Origin: Sabellastarte sp. h YS-2021
Taxonomy: Eukaryota; Annelida; Polychaeta; Sabellida; Sabellidae
Assembly (NCBI GenBank): GCA_964017235.1
Contig: OZ024936.1
Span: 50,829,028-50,893,027, forward strand
Reading direction: 5' to 3'
Length of the DNA: 64,000 nucleotides
A program made the position numbers and the translations under genes. This document shows positions 1 to 11,800 of the stretch, piece after piece (the first letter of the stretch is position 1; each line of letters opens with the position of its first letter). The notes beneath the pieces are model-generated. The model saw nothing but the letters and a program-made list of their open reading frames with translations. It made no database searches and was not told where the DNA came from.

Positions 1-750
1 AGCATGGGTGTTTACTGGTAGAATGCCACTATACCAAATCATGTACTGTACTTATGATAGAGATGGGTCAGTAGGCCCAGTGCTTCGGTATTGAAAGCGT
101 TTCACTGAAATATTGTGATGAGATTTTACAACTGTCACTTCAACACATATAATGGACGGAAGAGTTAGCATATTTGAAACATACCCAAATCTGAAGAAAT
201 TACAAGCTTTTATCCCGTATTTGCAGACGTTTATAGTGACATGTTGAGCAGAAATGCCATGTTTTGGCCACAAGACTTTATAACCTCAATTTAGCTTGTC
301 AGCACATATAATGGAAGGAAAACTTTAAATATATGGAACACACCAGAAATCTGAAGAAATTGTACACATTTATCTCATATTTTGTCCATTTGGGACTTTT
401 ATAGCAATGTCGTTTACAGGAAACATCCTTGTTTGTTTGGGGTGTCCTAAAACGCAGAGTCTCGGAATCCGTACGGTTTTGCAATGGGGACCTCCTGATG
501 TACACATTTTTGGTACTGGAGTACAATACACCTGTGTACACAGAGATACTGCTCCCCACTGTAAATTGGCACAACTTGGACACAAAAACTTCCTTTTTTG
601 ATTGTATTTAGTGTGGTTACATTGATTTCTTGTGGTAAAATAAGCTTTGCCACAAATGGGAATTTTTGTATGCATATTGTGCCAAGATAGGGCACTGATT
701 TTTAGTAGAAATTATATTATCACCCCTTGAAACTATTCTAGATGGTTTAT
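1..750. other. No gene seen; AT-rich intergenic DNA
   Basis: Short open frames occur on both strands but none has a recognisable domain, a splice context or coding-like composition. Two similar stretches near 130-200 and 305-370 share wording such as 'cacatataatgga' and 'aatctgaagaaat', so this may be part of an old repeat. No function is assigned. Confidence 0.5.
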
Positions 751-766
751 TGTTACCCCAGAGCCC

Positions 767-1695
767 TTAAGGGCTGTCGTGGTTTTGTTTTCACCCATCT
801 TGTCTTGGTAGAGACATTTGGTTAGGAGGTATAGGTGTGCATCGTCTTGGTGTGACCTTGATTTGACCTTTGACCTTGCCACAGTGACCTTGAGTTTGAA
901 AATCTAGTCCGGGCTATATCTTGGAAACCGCAAGGTGTAGGAAGTTGATACTTGGTATCGACATTGGTTAGGGGGTGTAGGTGTGCAACGTAATGGTGTC
1001 CTTGACTTGACCTTTGACATTGCCACAGTGACCTTGAGTTTCAAAATCTTGTCCGGGCTATATCTTGGAAACCGCAAGGTGTAGGAAGCCGATACTTGGT
1101 ATCGACATTGGTTAGGGGGTGTAGGTGTGCAACGTCATGGTGTGTCCTTGATTTGACCTTGTCATAGTGACCATGAGTTTTAAAATCTTGTCTGGGCTAT
1201 TTCTTGGATTCCATAAGGTGTAGAAGGTTGACAATATGAAGGGACATTGGTTAGGGGGTGTAGGTGTGCATTATGATGTGATCTTTAACTTTGGCTCTGC
1301 CAAAGTGTGTTCACCTGTCATATTTGAGACATCTTTCTCTTATGACAAAGATATATGGATTGCTGCAATTGATTATTGTATGCACTTTTACGTAATTGTG
1401 CTTTTTCCATTGACAGCTGTTCTTCAGTTAATAAAATTTTACAGCTTCATAATTTTTAGTATACTGATTAATGGTTTCATCTTGTTATTGAATTGTCTTG
1501 TTTTAATACTTTATCTGTACATACATTTTCTTTCTCTTAGAAGTTATTTTATCTACTTAAACATTATATGGACCTTTATATAAGTGACACTGTGCTGAAA
1601 GTATCCTGGTCTTTGTACTGTTTCACTACTTCTATATGTCATGGTGTTTAACTATTTCCCCAGGCTGTGGGGTACGGGCATCTCTGATGCTATTT
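767..1695 (+). repeat. Non-autonomous repeat, family F1, with ~150-bp units (copy 1)
   Basis: A perfect palindrome AGCCCTTAAGGGCT (772-785) is followed by about three units of ~150 bp (about 815-1260). Each unit contains 'tgtccgggctatatcttgg' and 'ggttagggggtgtaggtgt'. A ~260-bp tail (1430-1690) ends with 'gcatctctgatgctattttt'. The units and the tail recur at 9712-10560, so the two parts travel together as one element. The units carry 'tgacctttgacctt' (a DR1-type direct repeat) and 'tgaccttga'. No coding capacity is seen. A Helitron-like non-autonomous element is the likeliest class, from architecture only. Confidence 0.6.
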
Positions 1696-2813
1696 TTTTA
1701 TGTTATGTTAGAAGTTCCTGAAACCAATTAATTTACATACATTGTCAATTCATCTACCTTATATAGTATACAGAGAACCTATGTGGATATGCATGGGTGT
1801 GGGCAATAAAAAAAAACTGTTATTAACTATTTTACCTCCCAGTTTGTGTCAAGATGAGGTTTGTTCCATGATACATCACACAACAGAAAGTGGACACAAA
1901 GATAAATGTAGTTCAGAACTATTCAAATCTGATGTTAACAGGAAAATCACACAAACTAAATGGCATATGTCATGATAAACTTTTTATAAGTGTGTTGTTA
2001 TTTACTTTGTATGATTTTGTTATTTACACCACTTATATTTGGAAAGTTTATTTTCATGTCTGTTCATCTGTGTCCACCATTGTGTTCCAGTAAACACCCA
2101 CATTCTGGGACCGTATTCACAAAATGTCTTGGCCAAATCTTAGCCCCCAAGTTGGCTATATTTGTATACAAAATTTAAATCTATGATTTGGCTAAGACCC
2201 TTAGTAGAAAGCCATGCTGTACCTAACATCCACATCCAATAAAAAAACTATAAATTGGACAAAATATCTTTTAGAAAAATGTAACATAAAAACAGTTGTG
2301 CAAATACTGCCCAATATGTGGCTATACACAATTTTCTTAAAAAAGTGCTTTTAATTAAATCTCAAAGTTTGAGTTGATTTGTGCCATAGACATACATATG
2401 TATGTATATACTCACGCATGGTTAATTGAGTAGAGTCAAGGTAACCACCATTGTGATTCTGAGACATTTCCTGCTGTCATCAGTATGGTTAACTGTAAAG
2501 CCTGATATGTTTTAATATAAAGTAGTGTCTCATTAGTGGCAATTGTTTTATGAGAAAATAATAATTGAAAGACATTTGTAACTTTACTAGCCTAAACGTG
2601 GAAATATTATGGCTTATTCAAAGGTTTAAAAAGTCCTGTACAGTGTAGCTAGATTGAAAAGAGGAGAAGGGTGTGTCAAAACTGTTCAGTAATTAGAAAT
2701 ATATTTATATGTCAGTTTCTGAAATACTGATACATTTGTGGTTATTTTATCTCAGAAGGTTAAAACCTATCACCCTGCATTTATTGAATCTTATTTTAGA
2801 GGAACTCCTTAAG
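1696..2813. other. Region upstream of the host gene; no feature resolved
   Basis: AT-rich sequence without a convincing open frame. The promoter and 5' untranslated region of the gene starting at 2814 should lie here or further upstream, but no TATA box or initiator can be singled out. 'ttattttagag' just before the start codon could be a splice acceptor for a preceding 5'UTR exon. Confidence 0.4.
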
Positions 2814-2877
2814 ATGGCAGCTGTGTATGAAAGATTTGAAGATGAGCCATTTGAAGTTCAAAGTCTCCAGTCTTCAG
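2814..2877 (+). CDS. Exon 1 of the four-TM gene
   Basis: The start codon at 2814 sits in 'aagATGg', a good Kozak context. The exon encodes 21 residues plus one base (phase 1) and ends at the donor G|GTTTGC. Confidence 0.75.
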
Positions 2878-5800
2878 GTTTGCATTACACCCATATATCT
2901 TCTATATAACCCAGCTACTATCGTTCCACTTTATCACTTAAACAACTGCATTTAACATGGCAGGGGCACAGTGGTAACACACCCACCTCCAACCTCTGAG
3001 GTTTTGGGTTTGATTCCCAGTCAGCCCTGAAATGGGAAAGTTTTTTATATGACATATATAATATGTTGGACTGGAGCAACATCAAACCAAAATCAATTGA
3101 ACCCTGTTGAGACACATGTTTTACTCTCATAGGGCTTTTGTATGGCTTTCTGTGGTTTCACATTTATTATACTCGATTCACTTGAGGTGTAACTGTAAAA
3201 ATATTATCATCTTATAAAGGGTACTTGGAAGAAAACTAGGTTGAAACCTTAATCCATCAATGGATAGAATTAAAGGCTGAAGCCCATAATATTTTGTAAC
3301 AATAATGCTTGTACTTTTGCAAGCATTCTTTAGAGAATGAGTATTCCCCACAACGTTATTGTTGATTAACCCAGTCTCACTGTAGGCGGTATAACCCGTG
3401 GTTATAGACGTTGGTCGAAATGCCCTACGATAACTGAAGGTGTAGTCGACAGTGTATATAAGGTTGTGATTCGGTCATTTTCAGTTAACAACTGGTGACC
3501 TAAGGTGAGTGGAGGTAAATGGACATTTTGCACTGTACAACTTGACATACGAACCTCACACAGTAGTTGAAGGACAGAGTCGTTTCGCCCAACGCCTATG
3601 ACCATGGTTAATAGTGCCTGTAGTGTGGTGAAAACACCAAATCTTGGCAGATACGAGGCATCCTTGGATGCGGTTCTGCCGCCGAAAAAAACCTATAACC
3701 GTGGGACGTACTGCCTGCAGTGTGACTGGAGCATTATAGCAGTGTGTCACCAGTAATTTACAGGTGCCATTTTGAAATGTAAAGATAGATTCTGAGTTAC
3801 AGATTCATTCATCGGAAGTGTGGCATATGCCATATAACTTAAAAAATGAATAACATTATGAAACTTTGGGGACTACTATGTAGATTTTTCACAAGCAAAG
3901 AAAGGATAAGTTTTCAAATTAGTTTTTGAAAAATGCAAGGTGCATGTACCTTTGGGATGATGATTGTATCCTGAAGTTTTTTTATTCAAATTAGAACTGC
4001 TAATATGTTGGTGTCGGAATGTATGTTTTAGATTCAGAAGACATTGGAAATGATCATATTTTAGTACTAGGAGGGCCAGAGCAACAGACTCAGAATGACA
4101 CATGTGAGGATAAAGAATTTGACTATCAGACCTACAGGATCAGGCGTATGCATAGACTGCTACAGAATAAGTGGCCTTTCAGATCAAGCATACTACAGCT
4201 TTTTTTTGGAGCTGTACTCGTAATATTAGGTAGTCATTAGTTATTTATGATCATGTAAAATTAAAAAATCTACACATATTTCACAAAAGTTTGCTTCATC
4301 ATTAGCAGTAAACATAGATAGACCACATATTTTTTATGGTTATGTGGATGTACTACTGGTGTTTCAGGACTCTAACTCTAAAACGAATTAATAAGTGAAA
4401 CTAAGTGAGTCACTGTATAAAATAAAGTCACAATAAGTCTTGTGGTTGAGTGCCTTACACTGTATAAAATTTGTTATATTGTGTTTCGAAAGTTTTGAGT
4501 GAACTTTCTCATCAGAGGCTGGAGTTATTTGGGCAAACTCTAAAACACTTTGTCCAATCAAATTCAAACTTGACAGGGAGATAGATCACCATCATAGCTA
4601 AGTTGCTTTTGAAATTGGTGTAATTCCGTCCTTTCGTTTGTCCGTTTATAGCATAGATACAATTATGTAACCTAGATTACAAGTTTTATATTTCTTAGCA
4701 CATCTAACACATTCACCTTAACTGGGTGACCTAACATTTCTTTCCTTGTTTCTAAATTTAATTACAGCAGTCGCTAACCTTATTGCTGCCTGCGCAACCC
4801 GCCTTTTGGGGCATCTTTGACCCTCTTGTTTATGGTTATGTGGATGTATTACTGATGTAGTCATTTTTAGAAATCTAAATCAGTTTTCTGGGCCCTTGAA
4901 AAAACCAAATCAGGAATTTTGTTCACTCGTCTCAGATATAGTTAGAACATAAATATCATCAATATCATATACGTGCCATAATTATGCGTCCCTGAAAGGG
5001 CGCTTATTTGTTTTCGCCTCAGTTTCCTTGCCGCCGCCGCATTATGGTCTCCCTTGAATATCTCCCTTATTATTAGAAGGTTTCAAACCATATTTGGCAG
5101 TTGTATACCTTAGACGTGGGAAAATTTTTCTGCATGCTTAAATTTGACCTTTGACCTTTATGAAGGTCACAGGATCAAAAATTATTTTTATGTCAGCTGA
5201 CTTGTCAGTCAGCTGACTTGTCAGTCAGCTGACATTATGTCGTCACTCTGCGGCGTGGGCGTACGCGTCTGCGTACGCGTCCGCGTCCGCGTGAACAACT
5301 TCTTCTCCAAAACTACAAGGCCTAGAGACGTGCTGTTTTTTTTAAAAGATACCTTATCTATCGAGGATGAAAAATTGTTGCATGCAAATCTGTCTGTTCG
5401 TCTGTTTGCTAGAGACATTACAAGGGGGGTACCCCCACCAAAAGTGTGAAAATTTCAACACTTAATCACAATTTTCTCAGTGACTATTGCAGGGATTTCT
5501 CTCATATCTTGCATATATGTACTAGGCCAGAGGTAGATTCTCTTGTGTGAGTATGAGACCTGGATCTGTCTTACTTTTTTTTTAATAAATTTTTTAGTAA
5601 TTTTTAATGTATTAAAATTCATGAAATCATGCACAAAATCATTTATAACTTCAAAAGTGTTGCATTTAGAGCATTTTGTTAAAATATGTTATTCAGCTAC
5701 TTTTTTCATAGCTACAATATGGTGAGTAAGTTGGGTGCCTGTCTCAATAGCTAAGTGAGTAATAGCTACTTTTGGGCTTTTCAGTAACTTCCATCATGAG

Positions 5801-8800
5801 TAAAATCACTTGTAACTTAAAAACTATTGCATTTACAGAATTTCGTATAAATATGTTATTCAGCTACTTTTGGGTCAGCTATAACATAGTAAAATTTTAG
5901 ACCTGTAGCTCATGGCATAGCTGAGTAATAGCTACTTTTAGGTTATCACTGTTGAGTAAATCGCTTATAACTTCAAAACTATTGCATTTAGAGAATTTCG
6001 TATAAATATGTTATTCAGCTACTTTTGGGTCAGCTATAACATAGTAAAATTTCAGACCTGTAGCTCATGGCATAGCTGAGTAATAGCTACTTTTAGGTTA
6101 TCACTGTTGAGTAAATTGCTTATAACTTGGAAATTATTGCATTTAGAGTATTTTGTTTCAATATGTTATTCACCTATTTTGAGGTCAGCTATAACATAGT
6201 GAAGTTCCAGACCTGTGACTCATTGCATAGCTGAGTAATAGCTACTTTGAAGTTCTCAATGTTGAGTAAATCACTTATAATTTGAAAACTATTGCATTTA
6301 GAGAATTTAGTATAAATATGTTATTCAGCTACTTTTGTGTCAGCTATAACATAGTAAAATTTCAGACCTGTAGCTCATGGCATAGCTGAGTAATAGCTAC
6401 TTTGAGGTTATCACTGTTGAGTAAATCACTTATAACTTGGAAACTATTACATTTAGAGTATTTTGTTGCAATATGTTATTCACCTATTTTGGGGTCAGCT
6501 ATAACATAGTGAAGTTCCAGACCTGTGGCTCATTGCATAGCTGAGTAATAGCTACTTTGAAGTTCTCACTGTTGAGTAAATCAGTTGTAATTGGAAAACT
6601 ATTGCCTTTACAGAAATTTGTGCAAATATGTTATTCAGCTACTTTTGGGTCAGCTATAACATAGTGAAATTACAGACCTGTAGGTCATGGCACAACTGAG
6701 CAATAGCTATTCTCAGGCACTGACTGTTGAGTAAATCGGCTGTAACTTGAAAAATATTGCATTTGGAGTATTTTGTTAAAATATATTGTTCACCTACTTT
6801 TGGGTTAGCTTTTGGGTTAGCTATAATATTACAGACCTATAGCTCATGGCATAGCGGAGCAATAGCTATTTTCAGGTTCTCACTATTGAGTAAATCAGTT
6901 GTAACTTGAAAACTATTGCATTTACAGTATTTTGCTTAAATATGTTGTTCACCTACTTTTAGGTCAGCTATAACAGAGCAAAAATTCAGACATGTAGCTC
7001 ATTGCATAGCTGAGTAATAGTTACTTTAAGGTTCTCACTCTTGAGTAAATCAGTTGTAACTTTAAAACTATTACATTTAGAGTATTTTGTTAAATATGTT
7101 ATTCACAGACGTTTTGGTCAGCTATAACATAGTGAAATTGCAGACCTCTATGTCATGGCATAGCTGAGCAATAGCTTCTTTCAGGTTCTCACTGTTGAGT
7201 AAATCATTGTATCCAACCTGTAGGAAATCATGGGCTGGGAATCTGTTAATATGGTCCGATTTGACCTTGGAACCCTCCTTCAAGGTCAAATGAGGATAGC
7301 CAAACATAAAAGTGCTTATAACTCGCTTATTATTGGTCCTAGAGGTTTGGAATGAAAACCAACCTATAGAAAATCATGAGCTGGGAATTTTTTGGTGTGG
7401 TCGGATTTCACCTTGGACCCCTCCTTCAAGGTCAAATGAGGATAGCCAAACTTAAAAGTGCTTATAACTCGCTTATTATTGGTGCTAGAGGTTTGGAATG
7501 GAAAACCAACCTATAGAAAATCATGGGCTGGGAATCTTTTGGTGTGGTCGGATTTCACCTTAGACCCCTCCTTCCAGGTCAAACGAAGATAGTCAAACTT
7601 AAAGTGCTTATAACTCGCGTATTATTGGTCTTGGAGGTTTGGGATGGTAAACCAACATATAGGAAATCATGGGCTGGGATTCTTTTGGTGTGGTCAGATT
7701 TGACCTGGGACCCCTCCTTCAAGGTCAATTGAGGATAGCCAAACTTACAATTGCTTATAACTCGCTTATTATTGGTCCTACAGGTTTGGGATGGTAAACA
7801 AGCTACAGGAAATCATGGGCTGGGAATTTTTTGTGTGGTCGGATTTGACCTTAGACCCGTCCGTCAAGGTCAAACAAGGATAGCCAAACTTAAAAAGTGC
7901 CTATGACTCACTTATTATTGGTCCGAGAGGTTTGGGATGGTAAACCATCCTAAATTCTTTGGCTGGAAATCTTTTGGTATGGTCAGATTTGACCTTTGGA
8001 TCCCTTCTTCATGGTCGAATGAGGATATTGCATTTATAGTATTTCTTTAAATATTTTTAACCTACTTTTTACACTTAAACAATTACCTTGTTACTTTATT
8101 TCATAATACCATTTGCAGGGCACAGCTTTTTTGTCCTTTTCTTCTGTCAGCTTCGGAATATCTTTCGAACAACTGTATTTCTGTACAGCCCTTTCCCTGA
8201 TAATTATGCTTTCCTCTCATTATCACCATCACAAATCAAAAACATTCAGTCAGCTGACACAGTGCCCGTTCACGGGCACTCTCCTCTTGTTTGAAGTACA
8301 CCCCCCGTCATCACAGTTCAGGAAAAACTACTTGCTACAGAGCCTTATGATTTGACACACCTGTTCATACTATCGAAAACGCGAGCTGATTAGATTTTGG
8401 GAGCAATCCCTTGAAAAATATCTCATTTATGAGTGATTTTCTGACCCCTTCCAATCTGAAAGCCTTAAATTTAGGCCAATCCCCCTATTATCTTCTTAAG
8501 TATTGCATTTAGAGCTATAAAATGTACTGGGAGGTAATAGGAAACCATATGCAGAGAGTCTAAACAGCCGGTCAGTTTTACCCCACGGCCCCCCCTTATG
8601 GGTCAAACTGGGGTCATAAAATAGCTGATTTTGAGTTTTTGCCTTATATCTCCTTTGTTGTTGCTTTTATAGCTTCAGAATGTATTGAGAGGTATTGGGA
8701 AGGCATATATGGAGAGTCTAAATAGCCGGTCAGTTTTACCCCCCGACCCCTCTTATGGGTCAAACTGGGGTCATAAAATAGCGGATTTTGAGTTTTTGCC

Positions 8801-11800
8801 TTTATCTCCTTTATTGTTGCTTTTATAGCTTCAGAATATATTAAGAGGTATTGGGAAAGCATATGTTGAGAGTCTAAATAGCCGGTCAGTTTTACCCCCT
8901 GGCCCCCCCTTATGGGTCAAACTGGGGTCATAAAATAGCAGATTTTGAGTTTTTGCCTTATATCTCCTTTATTGTTGCTTTTATAGCTTCAGAATGTATT
9001 AAGAGGTATTGGGAAAGCATATATGGAGAGTCTAAATAGCCGGTCAGTTTTACCCCCCGACCTCCCCTTATGGGTCAAACTGGGGTCATAAAATAGCCGA
9101 TTTTGAGTTTTTGCCTTATATCTTCTTTATTGTTGCTTTTATAGCTTCAGAATGTATTAAGAGGTATTGGGAAAGCATATATGGAGAGTCTAAATAGCCG
9201 GTCAGTTTTACCCCCCCGACCCCCCCTTATGGGTCAAACTGGGGTCATAAAATAGCGGATTTTGAGTTTTTGCCTTATATCTCCTTTATTGTTGCTTTTA
9301 TAGCTTCAGAATATATTAAGAGGTATTGGGAAAGCCTATGTGGAGAGTCTGAATAGCCGGTCAGGTTTACCCCCCGACCCTCCCTTATGGGCCAAACTGG
9401 GGTCATAAATAGCTGCTTTGGAGTTTATGCCTTATATCTCCTTTATTGTTGCTTTTATAGCTTCAGAATGTATTAAGAGGTATTGGGAAAGCATACAGTG
9501 CAGCTTTGTGCATTCTTAGCTTTACAGCATGCTTATTAAAACCACAAAGCATTTTAAACTTTAAGGGATGCTTCGCTTTTGTTAGCAAAAGCATTCCTCT
9601 AGTTTATAAAAAGAAATTGGAGCATAACCTATTTAAATGTCTACTTTTACCCCAAATAAATAATTGTTTTGAGATATTCTATCCAATATTTTTTTTTTTG
9701 TTTTTTTTTGTCATGGTCTGACCTTGATTTGACCTTTGACCTTGCTGTAGTGACCTTGACTTATAAAATCTTGTCCGGGCTATATCTCAGTAACCATGAG
9801 ATGTAGGAAGTTGATACTTGGTAGGGACATTCGTTAGGTGGTGTAGGTGTGCAACATCATGGTCTGACCTTGATTTGACCTTTGACCTTGCCGTAGTTGC
9901 CTTGACTTATAAAATCTTGTCCGGGCTATATTTTGGTAACCGTAAGGTGTAGGAAGTTGATGCTTGGTAGGGACATTGGTTAGGGGTTATTGGTGTGCAG
10001 CATCATGGTGTGACCTTGATTTGACCTTTGACCTTGTCGTAGTGACCTTGACCTTTAAAAACTTGTTGCGCCTTTGGGTCTGTCTTTTGATGCAGATTAA
10101 GCACTGTTAAAGTCATATTAGAATTCATTAAGAATTTTACTTTTACAACTTCCCATTGTAATAGATGGAATTTCATCAAGTGAGCCACAGATTTTGCTCC
10201 AACACCACACATAAGCATTCATTGAATGGTATTACCACTTCTGTATGCATAGTAATATTCAAAACATCCAAACCATAATTTGGCCATGACAGATGTAGAT
10301 AAAGATTGTCGTAATGTTTAGTTTACTGATTAATGCTCTCATCTTGTTATTGAATTGTCTTGTTTTAAAACTTCATCTTTACATGCATTATCTTTCTCTT
10401 AGACATTATTTTCTTTATTTAAATATTGTTTGGACCTTTATATAACTGACAGTGCTCTGAAAGTATCCTGAACTTTGTACTGATACAGCACTTCTCTATC
10501 TCATGGTGTTAAAAATATTTCCCTGGGCTGTGGGGTGCGTGCATCTCTGATGCTATTTTTAATACATTAAAATTCCTGAAATCATGCAGTAAATCAATTA
10601 GAACTTGAAAAGTATTGCATTTAGAGCATTTTGTTAAAATATGTTGTTCAGCTACTTTTTCAATAGCTATAACATGGTGAGTAACTTGGGAATCTATCCC
10701 AATAGCTAAGTGAGTAATAGCTACCTTTTGACTTTTCAGTAACTTCCATAATGAGTAAAATCACATGTAACTTGAAAACTATTGCATTAGAGAAGTTTGT
10801 ATAAATATGTTATTCAGCTACTTTTGGGTCAGCTATATCATAGTAAAATTTCAGACCTGTAGCTTATTTCATAGCTGAGTAATAGCTACTTTGAGGTTAT
10901 CACTGTTGAGTAAATCAGTTAGAATTTGAAAACTATTACATTTATTAATAGAGTATATTTTTTAAATAGGTTATTCACCTACTTTTGGATCAGCTATAAC
11001 ATTGTATATTTGCAGACCTGTACCTTATATCATGGCTGAGCAATAGCTATTTTGAGGTTATCATTGTTGAGTAAATTAGTTATAACTGGAAAACTATTGC
11101 ATTTACAGAAATTTGTATAAATATGTTATTCAACAACTTTTTAGTCAGCTATAACATAGTAAAATTTGAGACCTGTAGCTCATTGCATAGCTAAGTAATA
11201 GCTACTTTCATGTTATCACTGTCGAGTAAATTGCTTGTAAATTGAAAACTGTTGCATTTAGAGAATTTTGTTTAAATATGTTATTCATGTACTTTTGAAT
11301 CAGCTATAGTATGCTGAAATTGAAGACCTGTAGCTCATGGCATAGCTGAGCAATAGCTATTTTCAGGTTTTCACTGTTGAGCAAAACAGTTGTAACTTAA
11401 AAACTATTGCATTTGGAGTATTTCATTTGAATATGTTATTCACTTACTTTTATGTCAGCTATAACAAAGTGAACATTCAGACCTGTAGCTCATTGCAGAG
11501 CTGAGCAATAGCTACTTTCAGAATATAGCTGTTGAGTAAATCAGTTGTAACTTGAAAAATATTACATTTAGAGTGTTTTGAGAAATAGCTACTCTGAGGT
11601 TCTAACTGTTGAGTAAATGAGTTGTAACTTGGAAACTATTGCATTTAGAGAATTTGTTTAAATATGTTATTCGCCTACTTATGGATCAGCTATAACATAG
11701 TGACATTGTAGACCTGTAGCTCATTGCATAGCTGAACAATAGCTGCTTTCAGGTTCTCACTGTTGATAAATTAGTTGTAACTTGAAAACTATTGTATTTA

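Larger units (their letters stand above)
4985..8300 (+). repeat. Composite Helitron-like non-autonomous element A with two minisatellite arrays
   Basis: It starts with a GC-rich imperfect hairpin 'gcgtccctgaaagggcgc' (4986-5003) followed by 'ttatttgttttcg'. It contains a triplicated 'gtcagctgact' near 5195-5232, an array of ~155-bp units, an array of ~147-bp units, and ends with a perfect hairpin at 8261-8280. The order hairpin, arrays, terminal hairpin resembles the Pearl/Helentron-type elements known from bivalves. No transposase or helicase frame is present, so it would be non-autonomous. Confidence 0.5.

Noticed and set aside
1236..1583. Hydrophobic 115-codon frame at 1236-1583
   Set aside because: It overlaps the F1 repeat and its tail, which recurs at 10.3 kb without the frame; the hydrophobicity comes from T-rich DNA.
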